Shown: positions 25,263-32,711 of the stretch, piece by piece
Layout: every line of letters starts with the position of its first letter
How positions within the stretch are numbered: position 1 is the first letter of the stretch
Source: an uncultured Collinsella sp.
Lineage (GTDB): Bacteria > Actinomycetota > Coriobacteriia > Coriobacteriales > Coriobacteriaceae
Assembly: GCA_900754075.1 (NCBI GenBank)
Contig: CAAEBN010000003.1
Coordinates: forward strand, 1-32,711
Length of the DNA: 32,711 bases
Reading direction: 5' to 3'
The notes under the pieces: generated by a model
What the model saw: the letters and a program-made list of their open reading frames with translations, nothing else
Databases searched by the model: none
What the model was told of the DNA's origin: nothing
Program-made: the position numbers and the translations under genes

Positions 25263-26390
25263 TTAACGTACGATGGTGGTATCAGAAGTTAACGGAGCCT
25301 TGCCCAGCACCAGGATGTTCTCGGGCGTGCCGCGAAGCTCGGTGTTGGTGGGGACCACGTTGTTCTTGTCCAGGATGGCATTCTCAACGCGGGCGCCGCT
25401 CTTGATGATGCAGCTCTGGTTGATGATCGAGTTGGTCACCGAAGCGCCTTCCTCAACCACAACGCCGCGCGACAGGATCGAGTTGCGCACGGTGCCCTTG
25501 ATGATGCAGCCGGCCGAGATGATCGAGTTGCACGCGTGGCTGCCGGTCGCATAGCGCGAAGGCGGCACGTCGTGAGCCTTGGTCAGGATCGGGCGCTCGG
25601 GGTCAAAGAGCTGGTCGGCTACGGTCTGGTCGAGCAGGTCCATGCTGCGGCGATAGAGCGACTTCTCGCTAAATACGCCCACGACCTCGCCCTTGTACTC
25701 GTAGCTGCACACGTCGATGTTGCCAAAGTCGCCCTGGAGTGCCTCGAGCAGGTCCAGATAGTCGGCGGCCTGGTAGTGGTCGATAATCTCGAGCAGCGTC
25801 TCGCGGTTGACGATGCAGCAGTCCATAGAGGCGTTGTCGCCGTACACGACTCCGGCGCTCACGCCCGTCAGGCGGCCGTTCTCGTTAATCTCGAGCTTGG
25901 TCTCGTCATCGACGTTGCGCGTGGCCTTGCAGTACACCACGGTCATCTGGGCGCCGGAGTTCTCGTGCGCATCGATGATGGTGTTGAGGTCCATGTTAAA
26001 GATGATGTTGGTGCCCATCATCACGACATAGGGCTTGTCCGAGCGCTGGAACAGCGTCTTGTTGGAGATGATGTCGCGCAGCAAGAAGCGCATGCCGCCC
26101 TTGGTGGTGCCATACGCGTTGCCGGGCACCATGAACAGGCCGCCCTTCTTGCGGTCCAGGCCCCAGTCCTTGCCCGAGCCCACGTGGTCGATCAGCGAGC
26201 GGTAGTTGCCCGGCATGACGACACCGACGGTCTTAATGCCGGCATTCATCATGTTGGACAGCGGGAAGTCGATCAGACGGTAGCGGCCCAAAAACGGGAC
26301 GGACGCGATGGGGCGGTCCTTGAGCAGCACGCTGCCGTAGGTCGAAGAGTAGTTAGCGGTGATATAACCGATGGCCTTGCGATTGATCAT
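25263..26390 (-). CDS. glgD: Glucose-1-phosphate adenylyltransferase regulatory subunit GlgD
   Basis: This 375-residue paralogue of GlgC has a nucleotidyl-transferase fold with a left-handed beta-helix C-terminus (hexapeptide-like IIKGTV, IINQSC, ILDKNN stretches). The catalytic GGxGxRL loop is replaced by ANYSSTYGSVLL, as in GlgD proteins that tune rather than catalyse the reaction in a heterotetramer with GlgC. ATG 26390 lies 4 nt after the glgC stop, with GAAGGGGGA inside the end of glgC as ribosome-binding site. The in-frame start at 26429 would overlap glgC by 35 nt and is rejected. Confidence 0.93.
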   Translation of the reverse strand: MINRKAIGYITANYSSTYGSVLLKDRPIASVPFLGRYRLIDFPLSNMMNAGIKTVGVVMPGNYRSLIDHVGSGKDWGLDRKKGGLFMVPGNAYGTTKGGMRFLLRDIISNKTLFQRSDKPYVVMMGTNIIFNMDLNTIIDAHENSGAQMTVVYCKATRNVDDETKLEINENGRLTGVSAGVVYGDNASMDCCIVNRETLLEIIDHYQAADYLDLLEALQGDFGNIDVCSYEYKGEVVGVFSEKSLYRRSMDLLDQTVADQLFDPERPILTKAHDVPPSRYATGSHACNSIISAGCIIKGTVRNSILSRGVVVEEGASVTNSIINQSCIIKSGARVENAILDKNNVVPTNTELRGTPENILVLGKAPLTSDTTIVR

Positions 26391-26394
26391 CGGA

Positions 26395-27543
26395 TCATTC
26401 CCCCTTCCCGATAACGACGTCATTTCCAACGACGGCCGTATCCTTGGTGGTATCGACAGAGCCGAGCTTCACGCCCTCTTCGACCGTGGAGTTCTCGCCT
26501 AAAATAGCGCGGCAGATGTGCGCGCCGCTCTTAACGTGCGCACCCGGCAGCAGCACGGAGTCCTCGACCACGGCACGCTCCTCGATGATGACATCGGTCG
26601 AAAGGATCGAATGGCGAGCGGTGCCGTAGATCTTGCAGCCGTTGGAGACCAGGCAGTCGTCCAGGCGGCCGTCCGGGCCAATGTAGTGCGGCGGACGCGT
26701 GGTGATGTTGGACATGATGGGGAAGTGCTTGTCAAACAGATCGAACTCGGGGTTGTTGCCCAGCAGGTCCATCGAGGTCTCGTGGAAGCTGGCGATGGTG
26801 CCGACGTCCTTCCAAAAGCCATGGAACTCGTAGCTGTACAGACGCTTGCCCTCGCCGAGCAGCTTGGGGATGATGTCCTTGCCAAAGTCATGGCTCGAGC
26901 GTTGGTCCAGAGCGTCCTCCTCGAGTGCCTCAATCAGGACGTCGGCCGAGAAGATGTAGATGCCCATGGATGCGAGATTCGAATCGGGCTTATCGGGCTT
27001 CTCGGTAAACTTGGTGATGCGGCCGTCCTCGGGGTCGGTGGTCAGGATGCCAAAGCGGCTGGCCTCCTCCCACGGCACGGGCATAACGCTCACGGTGAGG
27101 TCGGCGTTGTTCTCAATGTGCGTCTTGAGCATCTTGCGGTAGTCCATGCGATACAGGTGATCGCCCGAAAGAATCAGGACGTACTTGGGGTCGTTGGCCT
27201 TGATGTAGTCGAGGTTCTGCGTAATGGCGTCGGCCGTGCCCGCATACCAGGCGCCACCGGTCTGCGTCTCGTACGGCGGCAGGATCGACACGCCGCCGTC
27301 ACGGCTGTCCAGATCCCAAGCCTCGCCGGAGCCCACGTAGGCATGCAGCAGGTAGGGACGGTACTGCGTCAGAACGCCCACCGTGTCGATGCCCGAGTTG
27401 GAGCAGTTGGACAGCGAAAAGTCGATAATGCGGAACTTACCACCAAAGCTAACCGCCGGCTTAGCGATCTTTTGGGTGAGTGCCCCCAATCGGCTGCCCT
27501 GTCCTCCTGCGAGGAGCATCGCGATGCATTCTTTCTTACTCAT
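26395..27543 (-). CDS. glgC: Glucose-1-phosphate adenylyltransferase catalytic subunit
   Basis: This 382-residue enzyme makes ADP-glucose from ATP and glucose-1-phosphate, the committed step of bacterial glycogen synthesis. The nucleotide loop is intact (LLAGGQGSRLGALT, about 10-23). Further motifs are KPAVSFGGKFRIIDFSLSN, LSGDHLYRMDY (metal-binding Asp) and FTEKPDKP (glucose-1-phosphate Lys). The C-terminal beta-helix is present. AAGGAGAA lies upstream of ATG 27543. It is followed after 4 nt by glgD, with which it would form the mixed enzyme. A hairpin in the 108-nt gap separates it from glgP. Confidence 0.96.
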   Translation of the reverse strand: MSKKECIAMLLAGGQGSRLGALTQKIAKPAVSFGGKFRIIDFSLSNCSNSGIDTVGVLTQYRPYLLHAYVGSGEAWDLDSRDGGVSILPPYETQTGGAWYAGTADAITQNLDYIKANDPKYVLILSGDHLYRMDYRKMLKTHIENNADLTVSVMPVPWEEASRFGILTTDPEDGRITKFTEKPDKPDSNLASMGIYIFSADVLIEALEEDALDQRSSHDFGKDIIPKLLGEGKRLYSYEFHGFWKDVGTIASFHETSMDLLGNNPEFDLFDKHFPIMSNITTRPPHYIGPDGRLDDCLVSNGCKIYGTARHSILSTDVIIEERAVVEDSVLLPGAHVKSGAHICRAILGENSTVEEGVKLGSVDTTKDTAVVGNDVVIGKGE

Positions 27544-27583
27544 CGATTTCTCCTTCTGTCATCGATGTTCTTAAACCCATTAG

Positions 27584-27614
27584 CGACGGGCGCGGCGCAA
27601 CGTCGCGCCCGTCG
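27584..27614 (-). promoter_or_regulatory. Intercistronic hairpin between glgP and glgC
   Basis: CGACGGGCGCG (27584-27594) is perfectly complementary to 27604-27614, with a 9-nt loop. The stem is very G/C-rich. The minus-strand sequence after it (CTAATGGGTTTAAG) has no real T-run. It could protect the upstream mRNA 3' end or partly terminate transcription, giving different levels of breakdown and synthesis enzymes. Confidence 0.55.
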
Positions 27615-27651
27615 AGTAATGCCGTGCTGGCATAAGGGAGCTTGCGCGCCT

Positions 27652-30078
27652 TTACGCGTGCCAGATCTCGTCGCGGTACTCGCGAATGGTGCGGTCGCTC
27701 GAGAACCAGCCGGAGGAGGCGGTGTTGAGCAGCGCCTTGCGGTTCCAGGTCTCCTGGTCGCCGTAGCTGTTCGTGAGCTTCTCCCACGCATCCACGTAGC
27801 TGCGGAAGTCCGCCATGACCAGGTCGGGGTCGTTGTTGTTCATGAGCTCGTTGTAGATGCTCTCGAAGTTGCCCGAAAGACCCGCAAAGGTGTTGTCCTT
27901 GAGCTCGTCCATCACGCGGCCCAGACGCTCGCGATCGTTGTTGAGGGTATCCCAGGCAAAGTAGCTGTTGGATGCCCAGAGCTGCTCGACCTCGGGAGCG
28001 GTCAGGCCAAAGATGGCCTCGTTCTCGCGGCCGGCCAGGTCGGCGATCTCGATGTTGGCGCCGTCGAGGGTGCCCAGCGTAATGGCGCCGTTCATCATGA
28101 GCTTCATGTTGGACGTGCCCGAGGCCTCCTTGCCTGCTGTGGAGATCTGCTCCGAGATCTCGGCGGCGGGGTAGATGAGCTGGGCGTTGCTTACGCGGAA
28201 ATTGGGGATAAAGCAGACCTTCATGACCTCGTTGACGCGCGGGTCGTTGTTGATGACCTCGGCCACGGAGTTAATGAGGCGGATAGTCTCCTTGGCAAAG
28301 GTGTAGCTCGAGGCCGCCTTGCCGCTAAAGATGAAGGTCGTCGGCGTCACGTGGAAATTGGGATCGGCGATGCGACGGTTGTAGATGTCCATCACCTTCA
28401 TGATGTTCATGAGCTGGCGCTTGTAGGCATGGAAGCGCTTAACCTGAACATCGAAGACGGTGTTGGGGTCGATGACCAGACCGGTCTCGGCCTTAACGTA
28501 GGCAGCCAGACGCTCCTTGTTGGCGCGCTTGGAGGCACCCACGGCCTTCAGGAACTCGGTGTCGTTCTGGAACTCCTTGAGCTTTTCCAGCTCAAAGGCG
28601 TCCTTGAGCCAACCATCGCCAATGGCATCGGTGACGAGCTTGGCGTAGGTGGGGTTGGCCTCGGCAAAGAAGCGACGGTGCGAGATGCCGTTGGTCTTGT
28701 TGTTGAACTTCTCGGGCGTCAGGGCATAGAAGTCCTTGAGCACGATGTTCTTGATGATGTCGGAGTGGATCTTGGCCACGCCGTTGACGCTGTGGCTGCA
28801 GATCACAGACAGGTTGGCCATGCGAATCTCGCCGTCCCACAGGATGGCGGTCTGGCGCAGACGCTCCTGCCAGCCCTCCTGCGTGGTGTCGAACGACTCG
28901 TGCCAACGACGGCTGATCTCGTCGATGATCTGGTACACGCGGGGGAGGAGCTTGGAGAACGTACCGATGGGCCACTTCTCCAGAGCCTCGGGCAGGATGG
29001 TGTGGTTGGTGTAGCTCACGACCTGCGTCACGATGTTCCAGGCGTCGTCCCACTCGAGCTTCTTCTCGTCGATCAGGATGCGCATGAGCTCGGGGCCGCA
29101 CATGGCGGGGTGCGTGTCGTTGGTGTGGATGGCCACAAACTGCGGCAGCAGCTCCCAGTTCTCGCCGTGCTCCTTCTCAAAGGTGTCGAGCAGGCTGTAG
29201 ATGCCGGCCGAGACAAACAGGTACTCCTGCTTCAGGCGCAGCAGACGACCGTGCTCGCCGGCGTCGTTGGGGTAGAGGATGGCGCTGATGGCCTCGGCCT
29301 CGGCGCGCTCGGCGTCGGCCAGGGCGTAGTCGCCGCGGTTGAAGGCTTCCAGATCGAAGTGCTCCTCGACCGGCTCGGCGGCCCAGACGCGCAGCTTGTT
29401 GACGGTCTCGCCGGCATAGCCCACCACGGGGATGTCATAAGGGACGGCCAGGATGTCCTGCGTGTCCACCATGCGGTAGAACGTGCGGCCGTTCTCCTCA
29501 AAGCCCTCAACATGGCCACCAAACTTGATGGTCACAGCCTTGTCCTGACGGCGGACCTCCCAGGGATAGCCGTGGGTGAGCCACTCGTCGGTAGCCTCGA
29601 CCTGGCTGCCGACGACGATCTCCTGCTTAAACAGGCCGTAGCGGTAGCGCATGCCGTTGCCGTAGCCGGCGATGCCCTCGGCTGCCATGGAATCCAAGAA
29701 GCATGCTGCCAGACGGCCCAGGCCACCGTTGCCCAGCGCCGGATCGGGCTCCTGGTTCTCGATGACGGAAAGGTCAAAGCCCATGTCGTCGAGCGCCTCG
29801 GCGACCATGTCGCGCACACCAAAGTTGAGCAGGTAGTTATCGAGCAGGCGACCGATCAAAAACTCGATTGAGAAGTAGTACACGCGCTTCTTGCCCTCGG
29901 CGGTGGCGCGGGCGTCACTTTTGGTGGCAACGGTGCGGGCCTTCTCGGCCACGAGCTTGGCCAGGGCGTTAAAGCGGTCAAGGTCGCTGGCGGCCTCGAC
30001 GCTCTTGCCGCTAATGCTCATGACGGCATCGCGATAGAGCTCGGTAAACTCCTGCTTGTTGTCGAAGATCTTATTCAT
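27652..30078 (-). CDS. glgP: Glycogen/starch phosphorylase
   Basis: The 808-residue GT35 enzyme releases glucose-1-phosphate from non-reducing ends of glycogen. The PLP-binding Lys659 is in GTSNMKLMMNGAITLGTLDG. Upstream motifs include EPDPALGNGGLGRLAACFLDS near residue 115 and NGISHRRF. The length is normal for the family and there is no tail. AAAGGAACGT precedes ATG 30078. It sits between glgB and glgC on the same strand, so breakdown and synthesis genes share a transcript. The 94-nt gap to glgB contains short palindromes. Confidence 0.97.
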   Translation of the reverse strand: MNKIFDNKQEFTELYRDAVMSISGKSVEAASDLDRFNALAKLVAEKARTVATKSDARATAEGKKRVYYFSIEFLIGRLLDNYLLNFGVRDMVAEALDDMGFDLSVIENQEPDPALGNGGLGRLAACFLDSMAAEGIAGYGNGMRYRYGLFKQEIVVGSQVEATDEWLTHGYPWEVRRQDKAVTIKFGGHVEGFEENGRTFYRMVDTQDILAVPYDIPVVGYAGETVNKLRVWAAEPVEEHFDLEAFNRGDYALADAERAEAEAISAILYPNDAGEHGRLLRLKQEYLFVSAGIYSLLDTFEKEHGENWELLPQFVAIHTNDTHPAMCGPELMRILIDEKKLEWDDAWNIVTQVVSYTNHTILPEALEKWPIGTFSKLLPRVYQIIDEISRRWHESFDTTQEGWQERLRQTAILWDGEIRMANLSVICSHSVNGVAKIHSDIIKNIVLKDFYALTPEKFNNKTNGISHRRFFAEANPTYAKLVTDAIGDGWLKDAFELEKLKEFQNDTEFLKAVGASKRANKERLAAYVKAETGLVIDPNTVFDVQVKRFHAYKRQLMNIMKVMDIYNRRIADPNFHVTPTTFIFSGKAASSYTFAKETIRLINSVAEVINNDPRVNEVMKVCFIPNFRVSNAQLIYPAAEISEQISTAGKEASGTSNMKLMMNGAITLGTLDGANIEIADLAGRENEAIFGLTAPEVEQLWASNSYFAWDTLNNDRERLGRVMDELKDNTFAGLSGNFESIYNELMNNNDPDLVMADFRSYVDAWEKLTNSYGDQETWNRKALLNTASSGWFSSDRTIREYRDEIWHA

Positions 30079-30172
30079 ACGTTCCTTTCCCCCGGGGATG
30101 TTTCTCCCGGAACGGTTATGTCTTGTATCCTACGCCTCGGCGAGGCGGGTAATTACAGCTGTAACGGCTTTG
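30079..30172 (-). promoter_or_regulatory. glgB-glgP gap with palindromes
   Basis: CGCCTCG and CGAGGCG (30133-30147) pair almost without a loop, and TTACAGCTGTAA (30153-30164) is a perfect 12-bp palindrome 9 nt after the glgB stop. An 11-base match to it (GTTACAGCTGT on the minus strand) occurs shortly after the stop of the GH13-GH77 gene. No strong promoter is visible. The gap may hold an operator or a processing site. Confidence 0.35.
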
Positions 30173-32446
30173 TTACGCATCGTTGGTAGACGACTTAACA
30201 GAAGCAGACTTTGCCTTGGTAGCGGCCTTTTTGGCAGCCGGCTTCTTGGCCGCGGGCTTAGAGGCGGGCTTTGCGGCGGTCTTGGCCTTGGCCTTGGTCG
30301 TCGTAGCCTTCGCCTTAGCCGGAGCCTTCTTAGCGGCTGCAGGCTTGGGCTTCACCGAGGACGTGCGCTTACGCGTCGCCTTCTTGGGCTCCTCGACCAC
30401 GGGCGGCTTGTAGCTGCTGGGACCGCGGCGCTTAAGCACCACGCCGGCCAGGCCGGGCACCTTAATCTCAATAGAGTCCATCTGCCCGTTCCAGGGATAG
30501 GGCTCGCTCGAGCAGGTGTAGGGCTCCTCGCCGGCATAGCCGCTGCCACCGAACTCGGGACGATCGGAGTCAAAGATGACCTCCCAGTCACCCTCGCGCG
30601 GCACGCCCACGCGGAAGCTCTCGTAGCTCGCCGGGTCAAAGTTAATCAGGATCACCAAGTCATCGTCGACATCCTCGCCCTGGCGCACAAAGCTCACGAT
30701 GGACTGCTTGGAGTTGTCCGCATCGATCCAGGTAAAGCCGTCGTCGGTGTAGCCGCGCTCGTACAGGGCGGGCTCGGCGGTGTATAGGTGATTGAGCGCC
30801 TTGATAAACGCCTGATGATGCTTGTGGGTCTCGTACTCCTCGGTCAGGAACCACTGGATGGACTCGTAGTAGCGCCACTCAATAAACTGGCCGATCTCGT
30901 TGCCCATAAAGTTGAGCTTGGCGCCGGGGTGCGTCATCTGGTAGAAGGCCAGCGTGCGCAGACCGGCAAACTGGCGCCACCAGTCGCCCGGCATGCGGCC
31001 AATCAGTGAGCACTTGCCGTGCACGACCTCGTCGTGGCTCAGCGGGCAGATAAAGTTCTCGGTAAAGGCGTACATGATGGAGAACGTGAGCAGGCCGTGG
31101 TTGCCGGGGCGCCACGGAAAATCGGTCTGCATGTAGTGCAGGGTGTCGTTCATCCAGCCCATGTCCCACTTGTAGTGGAAGCCCAGGCCGCCGTCCTGCG
31201 GCGGATAGGTCACGAGCGGCCACGCGGTGGACTCCTCGGCCATCATCATCACGTCGGGGTAGTGCGCCTCCACGGCGCAGTTGACCTGGCGGATAAACGC
31301 GCTGGCGTCCAGGTCCTCCTCGGTACCGTACTTGTTGAACTTCTTTTGGCCCGGATCGTCGATGCCAAAGTTGAGGTACAGCATGCTGGACACGCCGTCC
31401 ATGCGAATGCCGTCCACGTGGAAGTTCTCGAGCCAGTACAGCACGTTGGAGACCAGGAAGGAGCGGACCTCGCCGCGGGCGAAGTCGAACTTGTGCGTTC
31501 CCCAGTTGGGGTGAATCTCGTGCTCAAACAGCATGTGGCCGTTAAAGGTGGCAAGGCCGTGGGAGTCGGCGCAAAAACCGCCGGGCACCCAGTCCATGAT
31601 CACGCCAATGCCCGCCTCGTGGCACGCATCGATAAAATGCATGAGCTGCTGCGGGTTGCCGTAGCGCGACGTGGCGGCGTAGTAGCCGGTCGTCTGGTAG
31701 CCCCAGGAGCCATCGAAGGGATGCTCCATGAGCGGCATGACCTCGATATGCGTATAGCCCATGTCGCGCACGTAGTCCACAAGCTCCACCGACAGGTCGT
31801 CGTAGGTGTAGAACTCGCCGCGCTGCGCGGGGAAGGGATCCATGGGGCCGGGGTAGTTGCCGTACTCGTCGGGCTCGCCCTGCGGCGCGTCGCCGTGGCG
31901 CTTCCACGAGCCAATATGCACCTCGTAGATGTTAAGGGGCTGCGACATGTGGTTATGGCTGGCGCGGCGCTTGAGCCACGCGGCGTCGTTCCATTGGTAG
32001 CCATCGAGGGTCCACAGCACACTCGCCGTACCCGGGGGGCACTCGGCCTTAAAGGCGTACGGATCGGCCTTATAGAGCTTTTTGCCCTCGTTGGTCTCGA
32101 TAAGGTACTTATAGAGCTGGCCCTGCTCGGCACCGGGAATAAAGCCTTCCCAAATAGCGCTCGTATGCATGGGCACCAGCGGGTTGGCTTCCTCGTCCCA
32201 GTCGTTAAATTCGCCAATGACATGGACGCTCTTTACGTCGGGCGCCCAAACGCAAAAGCGCCAGCCACGCTTACGGTTCTGCGTGTCGGGGTGAGCGCCC
32301 ATCTTTTCCCAGCTGCGCTCCCACATTCCAATGCCAAACAGATAGACATCGTCCTTGGAGAGCTCCGGTGCGTGCGGGGCGGCTTTACGGGTAGCGGGCT
32401 TTTTGGTTACTGGCTTTAGCTTTGTATCGCTCACGTTTGATCCCAT
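30173..32446 (-). CDS. glgB: 1,4-alpha-glucan branching enzyme with Lys/Ala-rich C-terminal tail
   Basis: The 757-residue enzyme (from ATG 32446) introduces alpha-1,6 branches. An N-terminal CBM48-like domain contains FCVWAPDVKSVHVIGEFNDW. The GH13 barrel has nucleophile Asp350 (DGIRMDGVSSM), acid Glu404 (MMAEESTAWP) and CPLSHDEVVHGK. A C-terminal all-beta domain ends near residue 675. The last 82 residues are an unusual tail rich in Lys, Ala, Pro and Thr (I count about 22 lysines; AKAKATTTKAKAKTAAKPAS), matching the style of the GlgA tail. The N-terminus is also basic (KLKPVTKKPATRKAAP). The start is uncertain: ATG 32449/32446 have no Shine-Dalgarno site, and GTG 32434 follows GGGATCAAAC. 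First gene of the operon. Confidence 0.94.
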   Translation of the reverse strand: MGSNVSDTKLKPVTKKPATRKAAPHAPELSKDDVYLFGIGMWERSWEKMGAHPDTQNRKRGWRFCVWAPDVKSVHVIGEFNDWDEEANPLVPMHTSAIWEGFIPGAEQGQLYKYLIETNEGKKLYKADPYAFKAECPPGTASVLWTLDGYQWNDAAWLKRRASHNHMSQPLNIYEVHIGSWKRHGDAPQGEPDEYGNYPGPMDPFPAQRGEFYTYDDLSVELVDYVRDMGYTHIEVMPLMEHPFDGSWGYQTTGYYAATSRYGNPQQLMHFIDACHEAGIGVIMDWVPGGFCADSHGLATFNGHMLFEHEIHPNWGTHKFDFARGEVRSFLVSNVLYWLENFHVDGIRMDGVSSMLYLNFGIDDPGQKKFNKYGTEEDLDASAFIRQVNCAVEAHYPDVMMMAEESTAWPLVTYPPQDGGLGFHYKWDMGWMNDTLHYMQTDFPWRPGNHGLLTFSIMYAFTENFICPLSHDEVVHGKCSLIGRMPGDWWRQFAGLRTLAFYQMTHPGAKLNFMGNEIGQFIEWRYYESIQWFLTEEYETHKHHQAFIKALNHLYTAEPALYERGYTDDGFTWIDADNSKQSIVSFVRQGEDVDDDLVILINFDPASYESFRVGVPREGDWEVIFDSDRPEFGGSGYAGEEPYTCSSEPYPWNGQMDSIEIKVPGLAGVVLKRRGPSSYKPPVVEEPKKATRKRTSSVKPKPAAAKKAPAKAKATTTKAKAKTAAKPASKPAAKKPAAKKAATKAKSASVKSSTNDA

Positions 32447-32646
32447 CATGACGCGGCAGCGTGTTGCCTTGGTGACTAGATGCGAAAGGTCCAAGGCTGC
32501 ACGAATCGAAGGGACGGCGATAGTTCTATGATTCGTTCCACCTCGCGTGCTCGGTGGAACTTTCGGCAGAAACTACGATAACACCTGTACGTTAGTTTTA
32601 TGGACGAAAGCGGATTTGCGAGGGCGTTTAATCGGTAAGCGACATG
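32447..32646 (-). other. Structured leader upstream of glgB
   Basis: If the promoter at 32647-32696 is right, glgB has a leader of about 190 nt. It holds GTTCCACC (32535-32542) complementary to 32553-32560. A further CGAATC/GATTCG pair on the start-proximal side could compete with or extend the stem. An in-frame TTG at 32494 and an ORF at 32476-32697 are probably not real. No known riboswitch class was recognised. Confidence 0.35.
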
Positions 32647-32696
32647 TTTATACCACTGGCAGAATTGCTGTGGTAAAACTCTTGACAGTTTTACCA
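32647..32696 (-). promoter_or_regulatory. Probable glg operon promoter with overlapping palindromic operator
   Basis: TGGTAAAACT (32671-32680) and AGTTTTACCA (32687-32696) form a perfect 10-bp inverted repeat with a 6-bp spacer. On the minus strand a TATAAA box (32652-32647) follows, with TTACCA 18 bp upstream as a poor -35 inside the palindrome. Overlap with the -35 region suggests a repressor site. Related half-sites precede the GH13-GH77 gene. Confidence 0.55.
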
Positions 32697-32711
32697 ATTA
32701 GGGTTTCAAAA

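Noticed and set aside
26518..29871. 1117-codon ORF on the plus strand
   Set aside because: It is antisense to glgC and glgP, which have clear family motifs and ribosome-binding sites. Long antisense ORFs arise from the strong C/G third-position bias.
32476..32697. 73-codon ORF upstream of glgB on the minus strand
   Set aside because: It overlaps the palindromic operator and promoter, has no ribosome-binding site and has no recognisable motif.

Overview
The window is a 32.7-kb stretch of high-GC, C/G-ending-codon bacterial DNA. The gene content suggests a gut actinobacterium of the Coriobacteriia, most likely Collinsella or a close relative. That placement is my inference from gene order and style (priA-def-fmt-rsmB; paired GlgC and GlgD; a single-chain serine dehydratase); no rRNA or marker comparison was possible. 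The window holds 17 confident protein genes and one tRNA. There is no CRISPR array, prophage or insertion-sequence transposase.

Layout. 1-380: promoter, tRNA-Glu(CTC) and terminator. 386-2420 (+): a flippase-like membrane protein and a TetR regulator. 2525-5930 (-): a MacAB-type tripartite ABC system (membrane-fusion protein, ATPase, FtsX-like permease) with overlapping genes, convergent with the TetR gene. 6061-7806 (-): a YkuD L,D-transpeptidase with a Gln/His-rich cytoplasmic tail. 7924-9531 (-): fused L-serine ammonia-lyase. 9844-11124 (-): metK. 11345-18561 (+): gltX, then priA, def, fmt and rsmB, linking replication restart with translation initiation and rRNA modification. 19010-19246 (-): a small zinc-ribbon protein. 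19335-32446 (-): an alpha-glucan locus, read in the order glgB, glgP, glgC, glgD, glgA, then a separately promoted GH13-GH77 fusion enzyme.

How the genes work together. GlgC/GlgD make ADP-glucose, GlgA polymerises it, GlgB branches it and GlgP phosphorolyses it. The GH13-GH77 fusion would hydrolyse alpha-glucan or maltodextrin and re-ligate the products. GlgA and GlgB, and no other enzyme of the locus, carry long Lys/Ala/Thr-rich C-terminal tails resembling histone H1. Inverted GGTAAAAC half-sites lie in the glgB promoter and related half-sites lie upstream of the fusion gene, suggesting one shared regulator.

The most unexpected signal is in the intergenic DNA. A three-copy family of palindromes (GTTGCGGTGAAATA ends) always sits just after stop codons. 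A second, two-copy family of very long perfect palindromes shares termini and a loop motif, while the arm sequences differ and are compensated within each copy. An AT-rich module at 18685-18853 has three mutually exclusive pairing segments. A REP-like palindrome lies at the gltX promoter. The coding strand also shows a gradient from T-ending codons in fmt back to C-ending codons at the end of rsmB.
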